Positions 1 through 6,396 of a stretch of 18,098 bases of DNA are shown one piece after another. This DNA is from Anaerolineae bacterium (lineage in GTDB: Bacteria > Chloroflexota > Anaerolineae > Anaerolineales > Villigracilaceae). The stretch lies in contig JAFLCF010000010.1 of NCBI GenBank assembly GCA_017303735.1, positions 28,567-46,664 of the forward strand, read 5' to 3'. Position 1 is the first letter of the stretch, and each line of letters opens with the position of its first letter. Under the pieces are notes generated by a model. It worked only from the letters and a program-made list of their open reading frames with translations, ran no database searches and was not told where the DNA came from. Both the position numbers and the translations under genes were made by a program.

Positions 1-150
1 GTGCAGATGCCGACCCGTTCTGAGATCACGCTGCGGTTAACGGATTGGCGTAAGTTGTTCGTTGTCTTTGGTGGTGTAATGTCTGGTATGTTGTTGTTGG
101 TCACTCTGGCGCGTGCGTTTTATTATTTCGCCGGGCGCAGAGAAATGTAA
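1..150 (+). CDS. C-terminal end of an unknown membrane protein (partial)
   Basis: An open frame runs from the first base of the window to a TAA at 148-150, giving 49 residues; the start lies outside the window. The visible part has a polar stretch followed by a hydrophobic helix (LFVVFGGVMSGMLLLVTLA) and a short basic tail ending GRREM. This is the pattern of a last transmembrane helix with a cytoplasmic C-terminus. A strong rho-independent terminator begins 17 bases after the stop, which supports a real gene end here. The family is not recognisable from this fragment and no function is assigned. Confidence 0.6.
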   Translation: MQMPTRSEITLRLTDWRKLFVVFGGVMSGMLLLVTLARAFYYFAGRREM

Positions 151-166
151 GTTCAATAAGAAGATA

Positions 167-210
167 CAAGACCCCAGAGAGGAACCTCTGGGGTCTTGTT
201 GTTTATTTTA
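167..210 (+). terminator. Rho-independent terminator after the partial membrane protein gene
   Basis: A perfect 13-bp stem pairs CAAGACCCCAGAG (167-179) with CTCTGGGGTCTTG (186-198) around a 6-base loop. A T-rich tail follows (TTGTTTATTTTA region). It lies just downstream of the stop at 150 and should end that transcript. Confidence 0.9.
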
Positions 211-225
211 CATTAATGAATAGAA

Positions 226-374
226 ACTCCGAAGGAGTGAAATGATTATAGATATGTTCGAATAGTCGATGAACCCCGAAGGGGTGTTATAAATTTTTCT
301 TGAAACTATGTCATCCCTTCGGGATTTGATGATGATGTGGGCTGTTTTCTATAATCCTGCCATCCCTTCGGGAT
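226..374. repeat. Cluster of four short palindromic repeats (family 1)
   Basis: Four 13-base palindromes with a 5-bp stem and a 3-base loop lie at 226-238 (ACTCC-gaa-GGAGT), 273-285 (ACCCC-gaa-GGGGT), 313-325 and 362-374 (both ATCCC-ttc-GGGAT). The first two read in one orientation and the last two in the other, so the cluster is itself roughly inverted. Stem positions vary between copies but pairing is always kept. Outside the stem, copy 1 and the reverse complement of copy 4 share TG plus four bases and then GATTATAGA, so the repeat unit is longer than the palindrome. The cluster fills the gene-free gap 211-428 between converging genes. It resembles REP-like dispersed repeats of other bacteria; that link is inference. 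Confidence 0.75.
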
Positions 375-428
375 TGAAAGTGCCTACGGCGAGCTATTGC
401 CTATTATTGTATTTCGCAAGCAGTCTCT

Positions 429-758
429 TTAGTTTTTCAATAACCAATCACATAAAGCTCGTGCTTCTGCGACCAAATCTGCATCGATGGGGAGCTTGAA
501 TTCTTCAGTGACGCGTAAGGTCAAATGGTCAGCGACCAGTTTCAGGTCGGGGGGGAGAAGCGGTTCGTCTTTAATGAGATTCAGCAGATCGTGGGCAGAG
601 CGGCTTGGGAGGGGAGTCGCTCTGCGGGTGTAATAATCCCGAATGGCAATGCCGGCGGCGCGACGGGCACAAACACGAGCCTGCCCTTCTTTGCCATTTG
701 CCCTGGCACGTTGGGCTGTATCGAATTCGACCTGGATTTCATTTGCTACATTATTCAT
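429..758 (-). CDS. Small helical protein, HEPN-like (tentative)
   Basis: This encodes 109 residues, soluble, with no signal peptide or membrane segment. The sequence is rich in Arg and Ala (RARVCARRAAGIAIRDYY, about residues 26-43), then SAHDLLNLI (54-62) and a final helix DLVAEARALCDWLLKN. Two long helices, a His-Asp-Leu-Leu turn and a closing amphipathic helix resemble HEPN-type four-helix proteins. No clear R-x4-6-H RNase motif is present, and no nucleotidyltransferase partner gene is adjacent, so toxin or RNase activity is not supported. The start at 758 is chosen because a TATAAT box lies 7 bases upstream on the minus strand and no Shine-Dalgarno is seen, consistent with a leaderless mRNA. 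It is divergent from the S41 lipoprotein gene. The gene call is fairly secure; the fold assignment is weak. Confidence 0.75.
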   Translation of the reverse strand: MNNVANEIQVEFDTAQRARANGKEGQARVCARRAAGIAIRDYYTRRATPLPSRSAHDLLNLIKDEPLLPPDLKLVADHLTLRVTEEFKLPIDADLVAEARALCDWLLKN

Positions 759-765
759 AGGCGAG

Positions 766-773
766 ATTATAAT
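766..773. promoter_or_regulatory. Palindromic -10 element shared by two divergent promoters
   Basis: ATTATAAT is its own reverse complement. It gives a perfect TATAAT on the plus strand at 768-773, facing the S41 gene, and on the minus strand at 766-771, facing the HEPN-like gene. On the plus side a weak -35 candidate TTGCTA lies at 743-748 with a 19-base spacer. No good -35 is visible on the minus side. The plus start site would fall near 780, leaving about 19 bases of leader with an AGGAGG ribosome-binding site at 786-791. The minus start site would fall at or next to the ATG. Confidence 0.5.
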
Positions 774-798
774 TCGGGAAAGTTTAGGAGGCTGGCAT

Positions 799-3321
799 AT
801 GAAAATTAAGTGGTTTCAAGGTTTTGCTTTGGTCGTTATTCTGAGCCTGGCGGTGAGTGCATGCGGCGGGTTACAGCCGCTCAATGGAGAACCTGCGGCG
901 ACAGAATCCGAGGGGACTGAGTCGGCGCCTTCTGGCGTTGAAGCAGAAGGTGATGGTCCTACTGTGGTGACAGGGAACGTGGAATACACCGACTTGTTCT
1001 TTACCATGGGTGTGGCTGAGCCTGTTGTGATTTTGGAAGACCAGGGTGGTTTTGTGACACGTGACCGGAAATTTGAAATGCCGCTCGAGTCGCAAACACT
1101 TGCCCAGATCACATCTGATTTTTATACATCTCCATTTACATATTCATTGACCCTGCCTGCATCGCCCAAAGGTACATTGAACGATGTGGACCATGATGGC
1201 GCGCAGGATACGGGTGTGATGATCTTTGCAGTGGCGTATTGGACAAATACTTGGGGCGACCCATATCTTGAACGCCGCGATCTTTACGGCGGCGGCTGGT
1301 CGAGCGCGTATGCTTCCACTCGTGTCAGTTCAGATAGCGATACCTACCTTGAAGTGTACGGTGGGCAGTATCTTGTGTACGCGCCGGATGCTGAGCAGCA
1401 ATTCCCGTCTGATTTTGGTGCGGATGAAAAGTTGTTCACAGATGATGATCCGCTTATGGATTTGCCTGCGGGCTGGTCTGTGATCGATATGGATCAAACT
1501 CCATTTGCAATTGACCGCTCTGAAAATGTGACCCTCGACCTGTATGAGCCGGAAAGTTCGGCATTGGATGACTTCACGACTCTTTCCTACACCGATGCTT
1601 TCGATGCCATGCTGGAAAAATTCCGCAACGAATATGCCTACACTGAATTCAAGGATGTAGATTGGGATGCACGTGAAAAGGAATTCCGTCCGCGATTTGA
1701 AGAAGCTGAGAAAGCCAGCGATGCGCGTTTATTTGCGTTGGCACTGCGAGACTTCCTCTGGTCGATTCCCGATACGCATGTGGGAATGGATACATCTGCC
1801 ATCAATGACGATTTCCTTGCCGATATTGCGGGTGGAATTGGTTTGGCTTTAGGTGAAACCAGTGACGGCAAGATCGTTGCCCGCCATATCACTGCAGGTA
1901 GCCCGGCAGATGTGGCAGGAATTGAATTCGGCGCTGAAATCGTTTCGTTGGATGGCAAACCCGTGGATGAGGTAGTTTCTGCGGTTGTGCCGTGGTCTTC
2001 GCCTTTCAGCAACCCTGAGATTGCGCGTTTGCAGCAATTGCGCTATGCCACCCGCTACCGAGCGGAAAAGGGAACAGTTGAAGTTGCTTTTGTGAACCCT
2101 GGTGGTGCGGAAAAAAGCGCAGCATTGGATGTTGTCTCTGAACGCGAAAGTTTCAGTGTCACATCGTTTGCGTATGGTCAACCGGCTACATCGTTGCCTG
2201 TTGATTTCGATATTTTGCCCAGCGGATATGGGTACATCAAGATCAGCAGTTTTTCAGATAATCAGGTCTTGTCCATTCAAGCCTGGGAATATGCGTTGCA
2301 ATATTTCATCGAAAATGAAGTTCCTGGTGTGATCTTGGATATGCGGAATAACAGCGGCGGAAGCGGCTGGCTTGCAGACCAAATGGCAGCTTACTTCTTT
2401 ACAGAAGAAGTGAATACCGGGACGGGTTCTACATATGATGAAGTGACCGGCGAGTTTTTCATGGACCCGGCAAGTGAGTCACTTATGATCCCGCCGCGTG
2501 AAGGGTTGCAGTACACAGGTCCGGTAGTGGTGATGGTAGGACCGGCGTGCGTCAGCGCTTGTGAGTTCTTCTCATACGATATGACCATCAATGACCGCGC
2601 CACTATTGTTGGACAGTATCCAACCTCTGGCGCGGGCGGCGGCGTGGAAGCTTTCCTGATGCCGGAAAATACCTACGTGCAGTTGACCGTTTCTCGTCAG
2701 ATGGATGCGGATGGCAATATCCACATCGAGGGCGGCGGCGTGGCACCGGATGTCCGTGTGCCGGTGACCATCGAATCGTTCCAGCGTGAAGCGGCAGGGG
2801 AGGATGTGATCCTCGAAGCGGCAGAGAAGGTCATCAGCCAGCCGAAGGGTGCCGGGGTGACTCCTTCCGCTCCGCCCAAGCTTTCCACCAAGGAAGAGGC
2901 GGAGACCGCCTTCTCTTCGGGAGCAGAGTTCTTGGATGCCAACGCTCGCGAACAATATTCAGCTGAAGAAGTCTCTGTGCCGGGTGTGTTGACCTATACC
3001 ATTCCGCTTGCAAAGTCTGAGACCTTGATCTGGGCGTATTATTGGTGCACAACGACGACTGAAGTCTTGGAGCAGAACTTTAGCCAGATCGATGTGACCT
3101 TCGAGATGAATGGAGAAGTAATACCACTGGATCAGTTTGCCGTGACGGAACTGGAAAACGGTGGAAATCAGTGCCGCATTATCTACACGGCTCTTTCTGA
3201 TTGGAAGTCCGGCGAGCACCAGCTCACTACGAGTGTCACCTTCAAAAGCCCGATCAACGACGGCATGGGTGATTATCCCGCCGGAGACTATGTTTCTGTC
3301 TACTCGGTCTTTGTCCCGTAA
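799..3321 (+). CDS. Secreted lipoprotein, S41-family serine peptidase with PDZ domain
   Basis: The start at 799 (MKIKWFQGF...) is preferred over an in-frame ATG at 643 because it follows AGGAGG by 7 bases and opens directly into a lipoprotein signal peptide ending VSAC, with C22 the lipidated Cys. The product has 840 residues. A Ser/Glu/Gly-rich linker follows the Cys, then a beta-rich N-terminal region containing a DxDxDG-like loop (VDHDGAQD). Next come a helical segment with IPDTHVG (H327), a PDZ domain from about 345 to 435, and the S41 core with VILDMRNNSGG and PACVSACEFF (S586 the likely nucleophile). After the Ser the sequence reads GQYPTSGAGGG, without the Lys of the CtpA Ser-Lys dyad. 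A Ser-His arrangement as in tricorn/CPAF-type S41 enzymes is therefore more likely. The last 110 or so residues look like a separate beta domain with two Cys. The protein probably acts at the outer face of the membrane on peptides; its substrate is unknown. Confidence 0.88.
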   Translation: MKIKWFQGFALVVILSLAVSACGGLQPLNGEPAATESEGTESAPSGVEAEGDGPTVVTGNVEYTDLFFTMGVAEPVVILEDQGGFVTRDRKFEMPLESQTLAQITSDFYTSPFTYSLTLPASPKGTLNDVDHDGAQDTGVMIFAVAYWTNTWGDPYLERRDLYGGGWSSAYASTRVSSDSDTYLEVYGGQYLVYAPDAEQQFPSDFGADEKLFTDDDPLMDLPAGWSVIDMDQTPFAIDRSENVTLDLYEPESSALDDFTTLSYTDAFDAMLEKFRNEYAYTEFKDVDWDAREKEFRPRFEEAEKASDARLFALALRDFLWSIPDTHVGMDTSAINDDFLADIAGGIGLALGETSDGKIVARHITAGSPADVAGIEFGAEIVSLDGKPVDEVVSAVVPWSSPFSNPEIARLQQLRYATRYRAEKGTVEVAFVNPGGAEKSAALDVVSERESFSVTSFAYGQPATSLPVDFDILPSGYGYIKISSFSDNQVLSIQAWEYALQYFIENEVPGVILDMRNNSGGSGWLADQMAAYFFTEEVNTGTGSTYDEVTGEFFMDPASESLMIPPREGLQYTGPVVVMVGPACVSACEFFSYDMTINDRATIVGQYPTSGAGGGVEAFLMPENTYVQLTVSRQMDADGNIHIEGGGVAPDVRVPVTIESFQREAAGEDVILEAAEKVISQPKGAGVTPSAPPKLSTKEEAETAFSSGAEFLDANAREQYSAEEVSVPGVLTYTIPLAKSETLIWAYYWCTTTTEVLEQNFSQIDVTFEMNGEVIPLDQFAVTELENGGNQCRIIYTALSDWKSGEHQLTTSVTFKSPINDGMGDYPAGDYVSVYSVFVP

Positions 3322-3338
3322 ACAAAGTCGACCTTAAT

Positions 3339-3378
3339 AAAACATCCCGCAGGATTTCCTGCGGGATGTTTTGCTTTT
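3339..3378. terminator. Terminator between convergent S41 and glycosyltransferase genes
   Basis: A perfect 15-bp stem pairs AAAACATCCCGCAGG (3339-3353) with CCTGCGGGATGTTTT (3358-3372) around the loop ATTT. On the plus strand it is followed by GCTTTTA. On the minus strand the A-rich left side reads as GTTTTATTAAG. It can serve the S41 gene and probably also the converging glycosyltransferase gene. Confidence 0.9.
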
Positions 3379-3383
3379 ACAAA

Positions 3384-3408
3384 TTGTAGGGCAGGTTTGT
3401 AACCTGCC
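3384..3408 (+). repeat. Palindromic repeat, family 2, copy 1
   Basis: A 25-base element begins TTGTAG and continues as an 8-bp stem GGCAGGTT / AACCTGCC with the loop TGT. It has the same layout as the two copies at 15456-15480 and 15502-15526, with paired base changes in the stem. It lies 11 bases past a terminator, between two converging genes. Confidence 0.8.
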
Positions 3409-3422
3409 TTATAAAGAAATGG

Positions 3423-4106
3423 CTAATCTACAAAGCGGTACTTGATCAGTGCCCAAACTGCCTCAAAAGCATCATGGAGTTTGATCTTCTTGCCTTGTGA
3501 ATAGTCACGCGGGTTGAAGGTGATCGGCACTTCGAAGATACGGTATTTCCGTTTTAGTATCTTGGCAGTGAACTCTGGTTCAAAGTTGAAGCTGTTGGCG
3601 CGGATGACCATTCCTTCGATAACCTGCTTGCGGAATACCTTATAACCGGTTTCCATATCGGTCAGAATGGTGTCGTACAAGATATTCGTCATCAAAGTCA
3701 GTGACTTGTTCGCCACCATATGCCAGAACATGGTCACACGGTGGGCTCTGCCGAGGAAGCGCGAGCCGTAGACTACATCTGCCAGCCCTTCTTCGATGGG
3801 CTTGAGCAGTTCAGGGTAGTCGCGCGGGTCGTATTCAAGGTCGGCATCCTGGATCAGGAGCACATCGCCCATTGCCGCAGACATGCCCGTGCGGACGGCA
3901 GCTCCCTTGCCTTGGTTCTTTTCATGCAAGATGACACGCAGACCCTTTTTGTCTTCCAACTTCTTTAGGATATCGCGAGTTCCATCTTTGGAGCCATCAT
4001 CTACAAGGATGATTTCGTGGACCAATTTGGTCGCTTGGACGCGTTGAACGATGGTTTCGATGCTTTCAACTTCATTGTAAACAGGGATTATGACTGAAAG
4101 TTTCAT
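3423..4106 (-). CDS. Family 2 glycosyltransferase, dolichol-phosphate mannosyltransferase-like
   Basis: The 227-residue product starts at MKLSVIIPVYNE. The open frame extends 35 residues further upstream, but that extension lacks family similarity and overlaps promoter-like sequence. GT-A fold landmarks are VIIPVYNE (5-12), VDDGSKDGT (35-43), the QDADLEYDP metal/nucleotide motif with D87-x-D89, then VYGSRF and DMETGYKVFR. No membrane segments follow the catalytic domain, so it matches the short soluble or peripheral DPM1-type enzymes. These transfer a sugar from a GDP- or UDP-sugar to polyprenyl phosphate at the cytoplasmic membrane face. The sugar cannot be read from the sequence. A TATAAT box lies 9 bases before the ATG on this strand with no Shine-Dalgarno, suggesting leaderless expression. 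It is divergent from the AAA ATPase gene and has no glycan cluster around it. Confidence 0.88.
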   Translation of the reverse strand: MKLSVIIPVYNEVESIETIVQRVQATKLVHEIILVDDGSKDGTRDILKKLEDKKGLRVILHEKNQGKGAAVRTGMSAAMGDVLLIQDADLEYDPRDYPELLKPIEEGLADVVYGSRFLGRAHRVTMFWHMVANKSLTLMTNILYDTILTDMETGYKVFRKQVIEGMVIRANSFNFEPEFTAKILKRKYRIFEVPITFNPRDYSQGKKIKLHDAFEAVWALIKYRFVD

Positions 4107-4115
4107 GGCGGCTGG

Positions 4116-4139
4116 ATTATAAACGAAAAGCAGTATAAT
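4116..4139. promoter_or_regulatory. Divergent -10 boxes for glycosyltransferase (-) and AAA ATPase (+)
   Basis: The 81-base gap between the two starts holds TATAAT on the minus strand at 4116-4121 and TATAAT on the plus strand at 4134-4139. The boxes point away from each other and are 12 bases apart. Neither has a convincing -35. The minus box is 9 bases from its ATG (leaderless); the plus box leaves about 40 bases of leader before the ATPase start. Two back-to-back promoters this close would compete for polymerase. Confidence 0.45.
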
Positions 4140-4187
4140 CGGCTTTGCACGTCCGAAAATTTTTCTGCCCGGGATACGGTGACAACA

Positions 4188-5519
4188 ATGGTAGTAAAGC
4201 AAACAGGACAAATTCCCCCCACTCCATCCGGCGGATTTACCCCGCCCCAGATCAACAGCCTCGAAGACACAGGTCTTTCCCCATTATGGCTTCAAGACTT
4301 GATCTTGAAGGTGCTTTACTTTCGCGGCTATTTATCGGGTTCAAAGATCTCTGATGAGATAACCTTGCCTTTTGCCGGGGTGACTGACCAGTTGCTAACC
4401 ACCCTGAAACAGGAAAAATTGATCGAGGTCAAGTCCTCACAGGGGGGGTTGGGTGAAGGTTCCTACACCTATGGCATCACCAGCGCTGGTGTAGTGCGTG
4501 CTCGTGAAGCATTGGAACGCAGCCAATATGCCGGACCTGCCCCCGTCCCATTTGAGGTCTACAACGAATCGATCCGCAAGCAAAAAAGTGGACGGGTGAA
4601 CGTCACCACGCGCACCATGCGCCAGATATTATCCCAGCTCATTATTTCTGAAAACACATTTCAGCGCCTCGGACCTGCCCTGAACTCTGGCAGCTCCATT
4701 TTTATGTATGGTCCTCCCGGAAATGGCAAAACCAGTATTGCCCGCGCCTTTGGCAACCTTGTCTTAAGCCAGAGCATGTACATTCCCTACGCACTTTATC
4801 TTGATGGGCAGGTTATCAAAGTCTACGATGCCGTCAGCCATACCCTTGCGCCAGATAACGACGGCGGTTCCAACCCGACCGGTACGTTGCGCGGCACGAC
4901 CCGCCGCGACCCACGCTGGGTGAAGATCCGCAGACCCTTCATCGTGGTGGGTGGTGAGTTGACCCTCGAAGGGCTCGACCTCGTTTTCGATGACACCACT
5001 AAATACTATGAAGCTCCCTTCCAGGTCAAAGCCAATGGCGGCATTCTGCTCATCGACGACTTTGGACGTCAACAAGTGCGCCCGCGTGACCTGCTCAATC
5101 GTTGGATTGTTCCGCTTGAAAACCGCGTCGACTTTTTGCGCTTGCATACCGGGCGCAAAGTGGAAGTCCCATTTGATGTGTTGATCGTCTTCTCGACCAA
5201 CCTGCCGCCCAAAGACCTCGTCGATGAAGCTTTCTTGCGCCGTCTGCGCCATAAGATCGAGATTGGTGACCCATCTTTTGAAGAATATCGCGAAATATTC
5301 AAACGCGTCTCAGAGTCGAAACGTATCGAATACAATGACCAGGGTCTGGCGTACCTCTTGCAGGAGTGGTATATCAAACGTAATCGCAAACTGCGCGCCT
5401 CACATCCGCGTGACCTTTGCGACCAGATACTCGACATCTCCTCCTATCTGGCGGTAACGCCCTCCATGTCGCGTGAGATGATTGACCGCGCCGCCCAAGC
5501 TTATTTTGTGGATATTTAA
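4188..5519 (+). CDS. AAA-family ATPase with N-terminal winged-helix domain
   Basis: The product has 443 residues from ATG 4188 (MVVKQTGQIPP...). A GTG at 4179, three codons earlier, is an alternative. GGTGA five bases before the ATG is a modest ribosome-binding site and decides for 4188. After a proline-rich start, residues about 25-115 look like a winged helix (two hydrophobic helices, then LIEVKSSQGG...YGITSAGVVRA). The ATPase core has Walker A GPPGNGKTS (175-183, K181) and Walker B GGILLIDDFG (284-293, D290 and D291). FSTNLPPKDLVDEAFLRRL follows, with the Asn of sensor 1 and arginines suited to be a finger. A helical lid ends the protein. This is a cytoplasmic motor or switch ATPase. The winged helix may bind DNA or a partner protein; the real role is unknown. 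The gene is followed after 38 bases by a phosphodiesterase gene on the same strand. Confidence 0.85.
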   Translation: MVVKQTGQIPPTPSGGFTPPQINSLEDTGLSPLWLQDLILKVLYFRGYLSGSKISDEITLPFAGVTDQLLTTLKQEKLIEVKSSQGGLGEGSYTYGITSAGVVRAREALERSQYAGPAPVPFEVYNESIRKQKSGRVNVTTRTMRQILSQLIISENTFQRLGPALNSGSSIFMYGPPGNGKTSIARAFGNLVLSQSMYIPYALYLDGQVIKVYDAVSHTLAPDNDGGSNPTGTLRGTTRRDPRWVKIRRPFIVVGGELTLEGLDLVFDDTTKYYEAPFQVKANGGILLIDDFGRQQVRPRDLLNRWIVPLENRVDFLRLHTGRKVEVPFDVLIVFSTNLPPKDLVDEAFLRRLRHKIEIGDPSFEEYREIFKRVSESKRIEYNDQGLAYLLQEWYIKRNRKLRASHPRDLCDQILDISSYLAVTPSMSREMIDRAAQAYFVDI

Positions 5520-5557
5520 CCCCTTACGCTTCATACTCCGCCCGAGCCTGAATCAAC

Positions 5558-6310
5558 ATGCTTGACAGTTTCCAACGCCCCATCCTTCTTGCCCACCGCG
5601 GCGACCTTGCTCATGCGCCGGAGAATACTTTGCCGTCCTTCATGCAAGCCATTCAAAAAGGCGCCGACGGTGTTGAACTGGATGCCAAACTCACAGCCGA
5701 TGGTCATGTGATCGTTATCCACGACGAAACTGTAGACCGCACAACAAATGGCAAAGGTAAAGTGGCTACATTCACACTCGAAGCCATCCGCAAGCTGGAT
5801 GCAGGCTCGTGGTTCGGCGCGAAATTTGCCGGAACGCAAGTGCCTTTGCTTGAAGAAGTATTCGAAACAGTTGGCAAAGAGAAACTTATCAACATCGAGT
5901 TGACCAATTACTTCACCCCGCATGATGGGCTTGTGAAAAAAGTCTGTGAATTGATCAAGCGTCACAATAATGCCAGCCAGATCATTTTCTCTTCCTTTCT
6001 TCCATCGAATTTGAAGATCGCCAGCCAGACCTTGCCCGAAATTCCGCGCGGCTTGCTCGCCCTGCCCGGACTCATGGGCTTATGGGCGCGTTCGTTCGGC
6101 TTCATGTTTGGCGATTATCAAGCCTTGCACCCACATCTGACGAATGCCAGCCGTGAACAGATTCAACGCGCGCACAAGGTGAAGCGGCGCATCCACGTTT
6201 GGACAGCGAACTCGCCAGCGGATATTCAACGCCTGCGAGATTGGGGCGTAGATGGCATGTTCACGGATGATCCCGCGGCGGCGGTGCAGGCTCTTGGCAG
6301 GGCGAAGTGA
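5558..6310 (+). CDS. Glycerophosphodiester phosphodiesterase (GDPD family)
   Basis: This encodes 250 residues with no signal peptide, so a cytoplasmic enzyme. It hydrolyses glycerophosphodiesters (deacylated phospholipids) to glycerol 3-phosphate and an alcohol. The family signature is complete: LAHRGD (H13, R14), PENT (22-25), GVELDAKLTADG (E41, D43), VIHDETVDRTTNG (H56), then NIELTNY, HVWTAN and GVDGMFTDDP near the C-terminus. The metal ligands and catalytic His pair are present. The length is normal for bacterial cytoplasmic UgpQ-type enzymes. No Shine-Dalgarno is obvious before the ATG. It lies 38 bases after the AAA ATPase gene and is probably co-transcribed, but no functional link between the two is evident. 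Confidence 0.92.
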   Translation: MLDSFQRPILLAHRGDLAHAPENTLPSFMQAIQKGADGVELDAKLTADGHVIVIHDETVDRTTNGKGKVATFTLEAIRKLDAGSWFGAKFAGTQVPLLEEVFETVGKEKLINIELTNYFTPHDGLVKKVCELIKRHNNASQIIFSSFLPSNLKIASQTLPEIPRGLLALPGLMGLWARSFGFMFGDYQALHPHLTNASREQIQRAHKVKRRIHVWTANSPADIQRLRDWGVDGMFTDDPAAAVQALGRAK

Positions 6311-6378
6311 CACTCTCCGAATGCCCGTACCCAGCCTGGGCGCGGTTTGAGGCGGAATTTCATCCAGCACTCAAGTTG

Positions 6379-6387
6379 TGATATAAA
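6379..6387 (+). promoter_or_regulatory. Extended -10 promoter before the GH3-like gene
   Basis: TGATATAAA gives a TG-N extended -10 followed by TATAAA at 6382-6387. Only 9 bases separate it from the ATG at 6397, so the start site would be at or next to the start codon. No recognisable -35 is present, which extended -10 promoters can tolerate. GTGGGG before the ATG is a poor ribosome-binding site. Confidence 0.45.
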
Positions 6388-6396
6388 AGTGGGGCA

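Noticed and set aside
226..374. CRISPR array
   Set aside because: The repeats are only 13 bases, vary in stem sequence, change orientation and have irregular spacing, and there are no cas genes.
643..798. In-frame N-terminal extension of the S41 lipoprotein from ATG 643
   Set aside because: The extension runs antisense through the HEPN-like gene, and it would bury a complete lipoprotein signal peptide that has its own AGGAGG at 786-791.
4107..4211. Upstream extension of the glycosyltransferase (35 residues)
   Set aside because: It overlaps two -10 boxes and the start of the AAA gene, and it precedes the conserved VIIPVYNE start by sequence with no family similarity.
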